Below, one piece after another: positions 51,048 through 62,551 of a DNA stretch of 64,000 bases. How positions within the stretch are numbered: position 1 is the stretch's first letter; each line of letters begins with the position of its first letter. Position numbers and translations under genes: made by a program. The stretch is taken from positions 4,340,001 to 4,404,000 of the forward strand of contig NZ_CP114771.1 in NCBI RefSeq assembly GCF_027366395.1, read 5' to 3'. The stretch is from Endozoicomonas sp. GU-1. Lineage in GTDB: Bacteria; Pseudomonadota; Gammaproteobacteria; Pseudomonadales; Endozoicomonadaceae. Under the pieces are notes generated by a model. That model did no database searches and was not told the origin of the DNA. It was given only the letters and a program-made list of their open reading frames with translations.

Positions 51048-53159
51048 TTAATTCATCTCTTTAAGCATGATCAGGCTGTGCGGCTGAACTTCATAGCTGC
51101 ACTGATCAACAGACGGTTCGTGAATAAAAGAAGACTCTTTGTCAGTATTCACCACCACCATCCGGTGTTTGAATTGACCGGTTTCAGGGATCAACACTCT
51201 GCCTACATGTTTGCCAGCGTTCATGATGACCCAGATAGCACCTTTTTCAGCATCATTCGGGTCATGAATTTTAACCGTCAGGGTGTAACAGTGGCGCTCA
51301 CTGAAATGAAGAGGGTCAACGACGTCACCCTTCGGGGAATGTAACTGGTATTCTATGTGGCCCAGATCATCGGTCAACAGCGGTTCATTGCGACGAAAAT
51401 GCATCATTTGTCGGGTAAAATCGTGCATTTGTGCACCGTCAGAGTCGGTGTTGTGCAACCAGTCCCAGTGTAGCCAGGCGATGGGGGAGTCCTGACAATA
51501 GGCATTATTATTACCATCCTGAGAGTTGCTGAACTCATCACCGGCTAACAGCATGGGTGAGCCTTTGGCCAGCATTAACATGCCCACCAGATTCTTCCGG
51601 CTGCGCAGGCGGGCTTTATTGATGTCCGGGTTGTCAGTGACGCCTTCTTCACCGTGATTCCAGGAGTAATTGTGCTCGTCACCATCCCGCCCATCTTCAC
51701 CATTGGCAAGATTATGGCGCTGATTGTAAGAAACCAGATCCATTAAGTTAAAGCCATCGTGACTGCAGATATAGTTGACGGTGGCAAGATAACTTTGTTC
51801 GCTGAACAGGTCTTCTGAACCGGAAAAACGCCAGGCCATTTCAGTTTGTACCCCTTTGCTGCCTTTCCAGAACTTCCGGCAGGTATCGCGGTAACGATCA
51901 TTCCAGGACTGCCAGTCAGAGGGGAAGTCGGTCATGTGATAACCGTCCGGCCCAATATCCCAGGGCTCGGCAATCATTTTTACCTGGCTCAGGATCGGGT
52001 CCTGGCTCACGGCATAAAAGAAAGGTGCATCTTTACTGTAATTACGGTGCTGACGAGCCATGGTGGGGGCCAGGTCAAAACGGAAACCGTCGATCTGATA
52101 CTCCACTACCCAGTGACGCAGTGCATCCATAGTCAGGCGCAGAGTCTGGTGGCTGTCGAAGTTGATGGTGTTGCCGCAACCACTGTAATTCTCCGAGGAA
52201 ATGTCACCGTCGTGTTTGTTCATATGGTAGTAGTCGGTTTCAGCCAGACCACGCATGCTCAGGAATGGACCACCATGGCCACCTTCGCAGGTATGGTTGA
52301 ACACCACATCCATAATCACTTCAATGCCAGCACGGTGCAGCTCCCGTACCATGGTTTTCATCTCGATAACCGGGTCGGAAATGGCATAAGGCGTGTGCGG
52401 TGCCATCATGCACAGCGGGTTGTAACCCCAGTAATTGGATAACCCAAGGTGAGTGAGTCGCTCTTCACTGGTACTGTAGGTAACCGGCAGCAGTTCAACG
52501 GCAGTAATGCCAAGATTTTTCAGATATTCAATGGTAATGGGGTGGCACATGCCCAGATAGGTACCACGAATATCCTCCGGAATATCCGGGTGGGTTTTGG
52601 TGAATCCCTTGAGGTGGGTTTCGTAATAAATGCTCTGCTGGTCCGGAGTGTGTGGATGGGTTACGCCTTGCCAGTCAAAGGTAGCATCACGCACAACACT
52701 GCGGGGCATTTTGGTGGCGCTGTCCTGCTCGTTGAAGAGCCATTGATCATTGTCGTCTGAAATATAGTCAAAAATGTCCTGACACCATTGCACATCACCA
52801 CTGATTTCCCGGGCATAGGGATCCATCAGCAGTTTGTTCTTGTTAAAGCGCGGCGTTGTATTGGGCGACCAGTAACCGTCTGCCCGGAAGCCATAGTGCT
52901 GACCTTCGATAATACCTTCAATATAAAGGTGCCAGATGCCCTCAGCGGAAGGAAACATTTTCAGTTGTTCTTCATTCCCCCGTGCATCAAATAACGATAA
53001 AAACAGTTGTTCTGCTTGCGGGGCATACACAGAAAAATTAACCCCTGTCGACTGATTGCCTGGCACTGCCACAAGATCAGCATTGACCAAGGTGGCACCC
53101 TGTGGGGTGGTTTTTCCGGGAAAGGCGGAATAGGTCTGGGTGGCAGACGGCGTATCCAT
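51048..53159 (-). CDS. glgX: glycogen debranching enzyme GlgX (isoamylase type, GH13)
   Basis: A ~703-aa enzyme that hydrolyses alpha-1,6 branches of phosphorylase-limit dextrins. It has the CBM48 N-domain (GVNFSVYAPQAEQLFLSLFD), the barrel with MDVVFNHTCEGG, the nucleophile DGFRFDLAPTM, acid/base KMIAEPWDIGPDGYH and ICSHDGFNLMDLVSYN. The loop HNLANGEDGRDGDEHNYSWN is typical of GlgX. Start chosen at ATG 53159 (MDTPSAT); a TTG at 53195 in frame adds twelve residues and has no SD. Its own operator-like palindrome is at 53250, so it does not depend on glgB transcription. Confidence 0.9.
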   Translation of the reverse strand: MDTPSATQTYSAFPGKTTPQGATLVNADLVAVPGNQSTGVNFSVYAPQAEQLFLSLFDARGNEEQLKMFPSAEGIWHLYIEGIIEGQHYGFRADGYWSPNTTPRFNKNKLLMDPYAREISGDVQWCQDIFDYISDDNDQWLFNEQDSATKMPRSVVRDATFDWQGVTHPHTPDQQSIYYETHLKGFTKTHPDIPEDIRGTYLGMCHPITIEYLKNLGITAVELLPVTYSTSEERLTHLGLSNYWGYNPLCMMAPHTPYAISDPVIEMKTMVRELHRAGIEVIMDVVFNHTCEGGHGGPFLSMRGLAETDYYHMNKHDGDISSENYSGCGNTINFDSHQTLRLTMDALRHWVVEYQIDGFRFDLAPTMARQHRNYSKDAPFFYAVSQDPILSQVKMIAEPWDIGPDGYHMTDFPSDWQSWNDRYRDTCRKFWKGSKGVQTEMAWRFSGSEDLFSEQSYLATVNYICSHDGFNLMDLVSYNQRHNLANGEDGRDGDEHNYSWNHGEEGVTDNPDINKARLRSRKNLVGMLMLAKGSPMLLAGDEFSNSQDGNNNAYCQDSPIAWLHWDWLHNTDSDGAQMHDFTRQMMHFRRNEPLLTDDLGHIEYQLHSPKGDVVDPLHFSERHCYTLTVKIHDPNDAEKGAIWVIMNAGKHVGRVLIPETGQFKHRMVVVNTDKESSFIHEPSVDQCSYEVQPHSLIMLKEMN

Positions 53160-53249
53160 AACGTGTTGATGCTCTATTCTATATAGCGTGATCAAAAAAA
53201 CAGCGTGTATTATTAGTTTTCAGGCACGGACAGAAAAGCACGACGGTGA

Positions 53250-53263
53250 TGTAAACGATTACA
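53250..53263. promoter_or_regulatory. LacI-type operator candidate upstream of glgX
   Basis: TGTAAACGATTACA is a near-perfect 14-bp palindrome 91 bp upstream of the glgX start, of the same family as those upstream of glgB and malE. Confidence 0.7.
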
Positions 53264-53389
53264 GACTTTTATAAAAAATTGACTTGCTGGAAAACAAGGC
53301 AAACAGCAATACCGACTATTCTAGTACATGGTTTCAATGAGTTTGACTGGTTGTCGTGCCTCCGCACTCCGTTCGTCCTGAGCCCGTCT

Positions 53390-55434
53390 CCGAGTAGAAG
53401 AGGTCGTTACCGACCTCAACCCTCACAGATCCGGACGAGCCCAATTAAGGCATCCGGTTCCTCATAGTTACTGGTTCACTAATTGATGCCCATGGTAGTA
53501 CTGATGCAGGATTCTTGGCGGTGTCAGGGGGAAGCGTTTCAGGAACTGGGAGAATTGTTCCCACGGAATATAACTTGTCCGTGATCGGCGGCCCAGCCAC
53601 TTATGCCAGATTCTTTGTACACGACGGTGTACTGCTTTCAGGGCTTTGTAGTTTCCCGTTATGCCGAAGTACGCAAAGTGTCCCCGTAATTTCCGGTTCA
53701 ATTTGTCGTACTGTTCTTTCAATGAGTCATGTTTATGCTTACGACAATATTCATTGAATGACTTCAGCGCTTTGGCTACTAGCCCTTTGGCTGTTTTCCG
53801 GAATATTGCAAACCCACCTTTCCGGGTTTTACCCCAGTAATGTGTGAACCCAAGGAAGTCAAAGCTGATCGGAAGTCCACAACGCTTATTTTCTCTCCGG
53901 TGCTGAACCCGAAAGTCAATTCTTTGCGTCTTTTCCGGGTGCAGTGTCAAGCCATATACGCTAAAACGCTCAGGCAGTACCCTCTCTATTCGACGACAAT
54001 CGTCAGGGTTTTGAAACACCATGACAAAATCATCGGCATAGCGGGTCAGACTACACCTTCCCTGAATTCTTGGCTGTACAGTTTGAATAAACCAGTCATC
54101 CAGTACATAGTGCAGGTAGATATTGGCTAGCAGTGGTGAAATAACACCACCCTGAGGGGTTCCCATTGTCGGGTAGCAGAGCTGCCCTGACTCAAGTATA
54201 CCGACCTTCAGCCATTTATCGATCAGTTTTCGTACCACACCATCAATTACTCTTCTGGCAAGAAACTGCCTTAATTGGTTGTGGTCAATCGTATCGAAAT
54301 ACTTTTGGATGTCCACATCCAGTACCCACTGACCTCCATCTCGCATTATGTGGCTACGTAGACTTTGTAAGGCATGATGCGCTGACTTGCCTTTGCGGAA
54401 CCCAAACGAGCAGTTATAGAAATCTTGCTCGTAAATAGGCTCCAATAACATCGCCACCGCTCTCTGGGCAACCTTGTCCTCGAAGGTCGGTATGCCCAAA
54501 GATCGTTTCTGACCTTTCCCTTTTGGAATATAAACGCGTCGTAACGCAGGGGCCCGATATTGACCGGATTTCAGTCGATCCAGCAGATTAAGGAGATTAC
54601 TCTCCAGCTGTCGCTCATACATCTCGGCCGTTTGATTATCTACGCCTGTCGCACCATCCTTGCGGGTCAGTTGATAGGCCTGTAAAAGCCAGTTGTAGTC
54701 CATGTATTGATTTAGCGAGGTGAAAGCCATGGCTTGGTTGTCTCTGGCCAGTTTGGCTATCCGTCTCTGTTTCGTTGACACAAACATAAGGTTTCAATGT
54801 ACCTCTTGTGTTTCCCACAAACGGTTCAATAACTATGATGTCCCCTTTCCTCGTCCGGGTCCTCCTGAGCAGAGTTCCCCGTTGTCATCAGTACTATGGG
54901 ACACTAAGACTTCCAGCACCTACTATCCGGTCACTTATGGATTCGCTTCCAGACTCCTGAGTGTTGCTTCATGTTTTGTCTCATCAGGCCTGAAGCGAAG
55001 CCTGACGACACTGGGTTCTGTTCAGCCATAGAACCAATGGCCAGTTAACTCAGGTCAGCACTGGATCTCGCAGGTTCCTGAGAAATCCATCCTGTACCTT
55101 TGCCCCGGTCTCGGACTCCGGTCGGACTGATTATGTCTCACCAATTCGACATTTCAGTGCTGACCCCATACCCTTCAGAATGAAGCCTCCAACAAGGTGT
55201 CCATTTCGGAGCTCAATCCCGCGGCTTTAGTACCCGCTGTTTACGCTTCACAACCAGGATTACCCCTGACTATGCAAAACTCACTTCCGGCTGATGGTTA
55301 GTCTCTACCGGGTGGGAGTCGAACCCACTGGATTTCAACGAATGATTTCAGTTCATAGAACCTCCCACATTCTCAGGCTTAGCCTGTCGCGAGAAGGGCG
55401 GAAACTCCGGACTCTGATAGATCGCGCCAAGCAC
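53390..55434 (-). mobile_element. group II intron 2
   Basis: On the minus strand the 5' end is set at GTGCTTGGCGCGATCT (55434) and the 3' end near CTACTCG (~53391). Domain V is at 53421-53463 (GAGGAACCGGATGCC then GGGC-TCGTCCGGATCTGTGAGG), followed by domain VI (GAGGTCGGTAACGACCTC). The maturase frame is intact. Both flanks carry pieces of a dispersed hairpin repeat, so the intron sits in a stem-loop downstream of glgB. Ends are estimated to within a few bases. Confidence 0.78.
53468..54787 (-). CDS. ltrA: group II intron reverse transcriptase/maturase
   Basis: A 439-aa intact protein. RT0-RT4 segments: NWLLQAYQLTRKDGATGVDN, RRVYIPKGKGQKRSLGIPTF, FYNCSFGFRKGKSAHHALQS, VLDVDIQKYFDTIDHNQLRQ and GTPQGGVISPLLANIYLHYV, then the catalytic RYADDFVMVF (Tyr-Ala-Asp-Asp). 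The maturase domain X (LRGHFAYFGITGNYKALKAV) follows; no HNH endonuclease domain is seen. It helps splicing and reverse transcription of its host intron and could also help the frameshifted intron 1 only if their RNAs are related, which is doubtful. Confidence 0.93.
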   Translation of the reverse strand: MFVSTKQRRIAKLARDNQAMAFTSLNQYMDYNWLLQAYQLTRKDGATGVDNQTAEMYERQLESNLLNLLDRLKSGQYRAPALRRVYIPKGKGQKRSLGIPTFEDKVAQRAVAMLLEPIYEQDFYNCSFGFRKGKSAHHALQSLRSHIMRDGGQWVLDVDIQKYFDTIDHNQLRQFLARRVIDGVVRKLIDKWLKVGILESGQLCYPTMGTPQGGVISPLLANIYLHYVLDDWFIQTVQPRIQGRCSLTRYADDFVMVFQNPDDCRRIERVLPERFSVYGLTLHPEKTQRIDFRVQHRRENKRCGLPISFDFLGFTHYWGKTRKGGFAIFRKTAKGLVAKALKSFNEYCRKHKHDSLKEQYDKLNRKLRGHFAYFGITGNYKALKAVHRRVQRIWHKWLGRRSRTSYIPWEQFSQFLKRFPLTPPRILHQYYHGHQLVNQ

Positions 55435-55436
55435 CC

Positions 55437-55490
55437 TTCGTCCGTGCATCCTGAGCGGAGTCGAAGGACGCTCAGTGTGAACGAGGATTC
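55437..55490. repeat. hairpin repeat interrupted by intron 2
   Basis: CATCCTGAGCGGAGTCGAAG and CTCAGTGTGAACGAGG match the theme of the repeat at 32344-32418. The sequence CCGTTCGTCCTGAGCCCG at 53369-53386, on the other side of the intron, carries the same CGT-C-TCCTGAGC. The copy beside glgB lies just past the glgB stop. Confidence 0.6.
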
Positions 55491-55519
55491 CGTAGATTGA
55501 CAAGGTTTTTGCAATACAC

Positions 55520-57730
55520 TCAGTCAGCCGCCCAGTCAACGGTCAGCATAATAGTCGCCAGTGGCGGCAAAGTCAGGCTGATGCTTTGGGGGTGGTTATG
55601 CCACTCTCCTGATCGGGTTGAGACGGTATTGTTGACAATATGGCTGCCACCAAAGCGCTGCTCATCGCTGTTAAAGATTTCCTGCCATTGTCCACTGGCC
55701 GGAACGCCAATGGTGTAATCATGCCTTACGAATGGTGTCATATTGCTGATAACGACAATGGTTTTACCTGCGCTGTCTGTTCGGTAAAAGGCAAAAACAC
55801 TTTGACCATGGTCGTCCAGTATCAGCCAGCGAAAACCGTCACGATCAAAATCAAGCTCATGCAGTGCCGGGTAACCCTGATACAGCGTATTCAGCTCACT
55901 GATCATCGCCAGCATGCCCTGGTGGTAAGGGCCCTGCTCCAACAGGTTCCAGTTCAGGCTTTCTGCCGGGTTCCACTCGTTGGTCACACCAAACTCGGAG
56001 CCCATAAACATCAGCTTTTTACCGGGGTGCCCGAACATAAACCCGTAATAGGCCCGAAGGTTGGCAAAGCGCTGCCAGTCATCGCCCGGCATACGGCTGA
56101 GGATCGTGCCCTTGCCATGAACCACTTCATCGTGGGAGAGGGAGAGCACAAAGTTCTCGTTATAGGCGTACACCATACTGAAGGTCATTTCATGGTGGTG
56201 ATGCTGACGATAAATCGGGTCCCGCTTCATATAGGCCAGAGTGTCGTGCATCCAGCCCATATTCCATTTGTAATCAAAGCCGAGGCTCTGTGGGTGTCCG
56301 GGGCGTGATACGCAGGGCCAGCTGGTGGACTCCTCGGCGATCATCATGCAGTGTGGATGCAGTCGGTGAACTTCAGTGTTCAGGCGCTGCAAAAAGGCGA
56401 CGGCCTCAAGGTGTTCATTGCCGCCCAGATGGTTGGGTGTCCACTCGCCCTGTTTTCTGGAGTAGTCCAGGTAGAGCATGGAGGCCACGGCATCCACCCT
56501 CAGGCCATCAATATGAAACTCATCCAGCCAGTACAGGGCATTACTGATCAGAAAATCCTGTACCCATGGCGAACCGTAATTGTAGATGCAGGACTTCCAG
56601 TCCGGATGCCAGCCCCGTTGCGGGTCTTCATATTCATAAATAACGGTTCCGTCAAAACGGAACAGGCCGTGTTCATCCTGTGGAAAGTGGGCGGGAACCC
56701 AATCCAGAATCACACCAATATTGTGCTGGTGGCATTGGTCAACCAGGTAGCGGAAGTCGTCCGGTGTACCATAGCGGCTGGTGGGGGCAAACAACCCAAC
56801 CGGCTGATAGCCCCAGGATTCGTAGAGTGGGTGCTCGGCAATGGGCAGTAATTCGATATGGGTAAAGCCCGTTTTTTGGATATACGGGATCAGTTCGTCG
56901 GCCAGCTCCCGGTAATTTTTAAAACCACCGTCGTTCGATTTTTTCCATGAGCCCAGATGGACTTCATAAACCGACATGGGCTTGTTATGGTTCAGCTGAC
57001 GTTTGTTCAGCCATTGGCTGTCGGACCAGGTAAAGGTACTTTCCGTTTGTACAATGGAGGCGAGGCCCGGCCACTGTTCCACTTTATGGCCAAAGGGGTC
57101 GGTTTTTTCCGGCAGCAGCTGACCATTCTGATCGTGCAGCTCATATTTATACAGGGCACCTTCGGCAACGCCCGGGACAAACAGCCGCCAGATACCGTCG
57201 TCAGCACTGGCCATGGGGTGGCAGCGACCATCCCACTGGTTGAAATCACCGATCACGCTGACGGAACGGGCATGGGGGGCATAGACCTTGAACAACACGC
57301 CTGAAACACTGCGCTGACGGGTAATGGCATGCTCCACTTTCAGAGCACCCAGGTGCCGGTACAGATGGAGCGGGTCGATATCCCGCTGACAAAGGGTGTA
57401 CTCACCAAACTGGTAGGGATCAAAGCGGAGTTCTTCTGTCCCATCCTTTAGGGTGATGTTGAGCAGATAGTAAAAGACTTTTTTCCGTTGGGGAAAGCTC
57501 AGCTCAAAAAGACCATTGGCCAGTCGGTTCATTCTGCCCAGTGATTTGCCCGTGCTTTCCTGCACAACCTCGATGCACTCGGCATCGGGGTGCCAGGCGC
57601 GGATGGTCAGACCACTACCGGACTGCCCGGGGTGTATTCCCAGGATGGAAAAAGGCGAGGCATGCATCACCTGGCTCAGGCTTTGGGTTACCGGTGGCAG
57701 TTCCGCATCCATTAACTTTTTTTTGGGCAT
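55520..57730 (-). CDS. glgB: 1,4-alpha-glucan branching enzyme
   Basis: A 736-aa GH13 enzyme that makes alpha-1,6 branches in glycogen. It has an N-terminal CBM48 pair (ASPFSILGIHPGQSGSGLTI; VSVIGDFNQWDGRCHPM), the barrel with HIELLPIAEHPLYESWGYQP, nucleophile DGLRVDAVASMLYLDYSR, acid/base CMMIAEESTSWP, and LSHDEVVHGKGTIL. Length matches E. coli (728 aa). No glgC or glgA is in the window. Group II intron 2 separates it from glgX. Confidence 0.95.
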   Translation of the reverse strand: MPKKKLMDAELPPVTQSLSQVMHASPFSILGIHPGQSGSGLTIRAWHPDAECIEVVQESTGKSLGRMNRLANGLFELSFPQRKKVFYYLLNITLKDGTEELRFDPYQFGEYTLCQRDIDPLHLYRHLGALKVEHAITRQRSVSGVLFKVYAPHARSVSVIGDFNQWDGRCHPMASADDGIWRLFVPGVAEGALYKYELHDQNGQLLPEKTDPFGHKVEQWPGLASIVQTESTFTWSDSQWLNKRQLNHNKPMSVYEVHLGSWKKSNDGGFKNYRELADELIPYIQKTGFTHIELLPIAEHPLYESWGYQPVGLFAPTSRYGTPDDFRYLVDQCHQHNIGVILDWVPAHFPQDEHGLFRFDGTVIYEYEDPQRGWHPDWKSCIYNYGSPWVQDFLISNALYWLDEFHIDGLRVDAVASMLYLDYSRKQGEWTPNHLGGNEHLEAVAFLQRLNTEVHRLHPHCMMIAEESTSWPCVSRPGHPQSLGFDYKWNMGWMHDTLAYMKRDPIYRQHHHHEMTFSMVYAYNENFVLSLSHDEVVHGKGTILSRMPGDDWQRFANLRAYYGFMFGHPGKKLMFMGSEFGVTNEWNPAESLNWNLLEQGPYHQGMLAMISELNTLYQGYPALHELDFDRDGFRWLILDDHGQSVFAFYRTDSAGKTIVVISNMTPFVRHDYTIGVPASGQWQEIFNSDEQRFGGSHIVNNTVSTRSGEWHNHPQSISLTLPPLATIMLTVDWAAD

Positions 57731-57801
57731 TTCAAATCACTGCGAAAGAGGTGGTTTTTTTTGCGCGGGCATTATTGCCATGAAATGAGATGGTGGGAAG
57801 T

Positions 57802-57816
57802 TGTAAACGTTTTACA
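57802..57816. promoter_or_regulatory. LacI-type operator candidate upstream of glgB
   Basis: TGTAAACGTTTTACA, with TGTAAA and TTTACA as perfect half sites, lies 72 bp upstream of the glgB start. It is the best match of the set. Confidence 0.75.
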
Positions 57817-57975
57817 GGAGGCGGGATGGTTATCCAGAGATAACTTCCCTGTTTTTAGCTCCGGATTTTGTTGAGATTGGGCATGTCAAAGTCTGACACC
57901 ACCACCTTTGAAAAGCTCAGGGTAAACGGAAATTGGGTATGTATTGTAAGGATAGGGTTGGCGCAGCAGAGAAGT

Positions 57976-57999
57976 AAAAAGACGGGGCAGCGCCCCGTC
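57976..57999 (-). terminator. Rho-independent terminator after maltoporin
   Basis: On the minus strand GACGGGGC pairs with GCCCCGTC around GCT, followed by TTTTT. It lies ~145 bp beyond the maltoporin stop codon. Confidence 0.85.
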
Positions 58000-58145
58000 A
58001 AATAAAGACACAATCACAGGAGGTGGAAATTTTGCCTGATGTCATAGTTAACAGGCATCAGGAAGGCCAGCCATGGAGTAGGGCTGGCGGAGCCTTCCCA
58101 TGCTAAGCACTGGAAGGGGGTTGCGCTGGCTGTGCAGTGAACAAC

Positions 58146-59712
<1,567 letters not shown>

Positions 59713-60016
59713 ATTCCTTCACATGTGTTGTCGTGTGTTCGCCATCTCGCATGCTGCAGTCCCCCTCTGAAACGAAATTAATCGTCCAGACTCTGTCAGC
59801 AGGCGTTACAACGTGTTGACGTTTTTTAGGCTGTGGGATTCTTTGGCATTAGTGGGGTGAAGAGCAATATGAAAAGGTTTTTAGAAGAAGTTGGCTGAAT
59901 ATTGATCTGTGTCTTTTTGTGAACACTGCAAACAAAATATATTACCAAGGTTGGTGATATTTCGAATCAATGTCAGTTATTTGATATAGGGATAAATCCC
60001 TTGGGGAAGGAATCAG
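59713..60016. other. divergent spacer between lamB and the regulator gene
   Basis: This 304-bp region should contain both promoters. No clear copy of the TGTAAACG palindrome is present; GCGTTACAACGTGTTGACG at ~59801 is only a distant resemblance. Confidence 0.45.
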
Positions 60017-60997
60017 GTGTCTGGGCAATCAACCATTCTTCAGGTGGCGGCGCTGGCAGGATTATCCATTGCCACCGTCAGTCGGGTGCTCAATGGCGGA
60101 AAATACGTTTCCGAAAGTACCCGCAAGAAGGTATTGGACGCGGCCCATGAGCTGAACTATCAACCCAATTATATGGCCCGGCAGTTGCACGGGCAGAATG
60201 CCTTTGTGGTGGGGGTTGTGCTGGGGCTGGATCTGGGAACCATATCGCCGTTTGCATTAAAAGTGTATGAAGCGCTGAAGATTGAGCTGGAGCGGCAGGG
60301 GTATTGGGTCAAGCGGGTGAAGTTTTCTCCGGAGGGTGAGCTGATGACGTCGGCCAAAGCCTTTGTTGGCATTGGGTTGCACCATGAAGATCCCCGCTAT
60401 CAAAAGGTTCAGGAGCAGGAAGCCCCTTACGTGAGTATTGGTGATGTGCGGCAGGGACATTTCTGGGTCGCTTCCAATGATGAACAGGGTGGTTTTCTGG
60501 CAACCACACACTTGCTCGGGAATGGCTGTCGTACTATTTATTATGTCTGCCTGCACAGTGATCATGCGGTTTCGTGCATGCGTTACCAGGGCTATCGCAG
60601 GGCGATGCTGGAAGCGGGGCTTATTCCCTCGGAAGCCATAGAAATTTCAGTAGATACCGGTCTACCAGCATTAGACAGCTATCGTCGTATACGTGGTTTG
60701 CTGGAATCGGGGATTAAGCCCGATGCCTTTGTTGCCTTTTCTGACATTGTCGCCACAGGTATTTCCATGGCACTGGCGGATACCGGTAAGCGGGTACCGG
60801 ATGATGTTCAGGTGGTGGGTTACGATGGCATTGATGATGATCGCTATCATTCGCTGACTACTGTACGACAGGATATAGACAGCATTGCCGTTCAGGGGGC
60901 AGAGCTGGTGATGGAGGCAATCAAATCCTGTGAGCCTCGTGGGTGCTGGCTGGATGTGTTTGTCCGTAAAGGGCAGACCTCCTGTGTTATGACGTGA
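60017..60997 (+). CDS. LacI-family transcriptional regulator of the alpha-glucan genes
   Basis: A 326-aa protein starting at GTG 60017 (AAGGAATCAG upstream). The N-terminal helix-turn-helix reads ILQVAALAGLSIATVSRVLN, followed by the hinge helix region YQPNYMARQLHGQ. The remainder is a periplasmic-binding-type sugar-sensing domain with FVAFSDIVATGISMALADTG and VPDDVQVVGYDGIDDDRYHS near the end. It lies between lamB and malE and is likely the MalR-type repressor that binds the palindromes before glgP, glgX, glgB and malE. The inducer (maltose or maltodextrin) is inferred. Confidence 0.9.
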   Translation: MSGQSTILQVAALAGLSIATVSRVLNGGKYVSESTRKKVLDAAHELNYQPNYMARQLHGQNAFVVGVVLGLDLGTISPFALKVYEALKIELERQGYWVKRVKFSPEGELMTSAKAFVGIGLHHEDPRYQKVQEQEAPYVSIGDVRQGHFWVASNDEQGGFLATTHLLGNGCRTIYYVCLHSDHAVSCMRYQGYRRAMLEAGLIPSEAIEISVDTGLPALDSYRRIRGLLESGIKPDAFVAFSDIVATGISMALADTGKRVPDDVQVVGYDGIDDDRYHSLTTVRQDIDSIAVQGAELVMEAIKSCEPRGCWLDVFVRKGQTSCVMT

Positions 60998-61077
60998 GCC
61001 CGGTATTTTCCTGAAAATGCACAAAATAGGTTGATTTGTATCAAATGCTCACGGATTACCCCAGAAAGTGGGCATTC

Positions 61078-61092
61078 TGTAAACGTTTTACG
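61078..61092. promoter_or_regulatory. LacI-type operator candidate upstream of malE
   Basis: TGTAAACGTTTTACG, one mismatch from the site upstream of glgB, lies ~166 bp upstream of malE. Confidence 0.72.
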
Positions 61093-61257
61093 ATTTCTTT
61101 CAGATACCAATTCATTGATGATACCGACCGTTTCTCAGGTCTCTTGTCTCGACAGTGCGAATTTGAATGCTAGTGCTCACTCCAATCTAAACGACAATAG
61201 GCTAAAAATTTCAATGATCACCCTGAGGACTTCAGGGAAATACCGAAGTAGGTAGAG

Positions 61258-62444
61258 ATGATGATGAAAAAAACGGTTGCTGCAGCGATTGCTTCTGCGC
61301 TGGCTATCTCCATGGGGGCCAACACAGCCATGGCGTTCTCTGACGACGAGCTGGTTGTGTGGATTGGTGGTGATAAAGCCTATAACGGTATGGAAGTGGT
61401 AGGTAAGCGTTTTGAAGAAGAGCTGGGCGTTAAGGTAAAGGTTGAGATTCCCGAGAATCTGACCGACCGTTTCCAGCAGGCTGCTGCTACCGGCAAAGGT
61501 CCGGATATTGTGATGTGGGCACACGATCGTTTCGGTGAGTGGGCTGAATCCGGTCTGCTGGCACCTGTTAAGCCTTCTGACAGTGTCAAGGCGGATATCG
61601 AAGCCAAAGGCTGGCAGGCCACGTCGCACAATGGCAACGTTTACGGCTATCCGGTAGCCATGGAAGCCATCGGCTTGATTTACAACAAGGACATCATCAA
61701 AACGGCACCTGCCTCTTATGAAGAGATGTTCGCACTGAAAAAAGAGCTGGATAAGAAGATATCACCACCATCATGTGGGATCAGGTTCAGCCTTACTTCA
61801 CTACGCCGATGCTGGCCTCCAACGGTGGTTATGTCTTCAAGGAAGTACCTGCTGGCTATGACGTTTCTGATATCGGTGTAAACAGTGCCGGTGCCATCAA
61901 AGGTGGCAAGATGCTGGCGAAAATCATCGACGCGGGCGTGATGCCACGGGGCGTTGATTACGGTGTGATGGAAGCCAGCTTCAACAAGGGTGAAGTGGCG
62001 ATGATGATCACCGGTCCATGGGCCTGGGCCAACCTGGAAAAGAGCAAGATCAACTACGGTGTTGCGCCACTGCCTTCTATCGACGGTAGTCCATCCCGTG
62101 CGTTTGTAGGCGTCTGGGCTGCTGCTCTGAACAACGCTTCGCCAAACCAGGGTTTGGCTAAAGAGTTCATCGAGAACTATGTCCTCACCGAAGAAGGTCT
62201 GACCACGCTGAACAACGACAAGCCACTGGGTGCCGTTGCTCACAAGGCGTACATGAAGAAGCTGGCGGCGGACCCACGCATCGAAGCCACTTACCAGAAC
62301 GTCATGAATGGTCTGTTGATGCCTAACGTGCCGGAAATGGGCAAGTTCTGGTCGGCTACCCAGACTGCCCTGACCAATATCACCACCGGTCAGGAAACCG
62401 TTGAAGTGGCACTGAACAACGCTGCCAAGCTGATTGCTAACTAA
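61258..62444 (+). pseudogene. malE: maltose/maltodextrin-binding protein MalE, frameshifted
   Basis: This is the periplasmic binding protein of the MalEFGK transporter. The first frame has a signal peptide (MKKTVAAAIASALAISMGAN) and ELVVWIGGDKAYNGMEVVGK, KGPDIVMWAHDRFGEWAESG, AMEAIGLIYNKDI, then leaves the family at ~residue 167 and ends at 61881. The rest is in another frame: ITTIMWDQVQPYFTTPMLAS onward to the normal C-terminus at 62444. One base is missing near 61757-61762 in GATAAGAAGATATCACC. With one base restored the protein would be ~395 aa, as in E. coli (396). It may be a real mutation or an assembly error. Confidence 0.88.
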
Positions 62445-62498
62445 AAACTGCGAAACGGGGTGTAGCGCAGGCTTACATTGACGTGACCCGTTACATCT

Positions 62499-62523
62499 GC
62501 CGATCGTCGTTTTGACGATCGGC
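62499..62523 (+). promoter_or_regulatory. intercistronic hairpin between malE and malF
   Basis: GCCGATCGTC pairs perfectly with GACGATCGGC around a five-base loop. It has no T tract. At the same place in E. coli, REP hairpins protect malE mRNA and make MalE more abundant than MalF. Confidence 0.7.
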
Positions 62524-62551
62524 TCAAAACCCTCCCGGAGAGACAAACACC

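Larger units (their letters stand above)
57731..58145. other. spacer between glgB and maltoporin
   Basis: This 415-bp region carries the glgB operator candidate (57802) and the maltoporin terminator (57976-57999). No gene was recognised. Confidence 0.6.
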
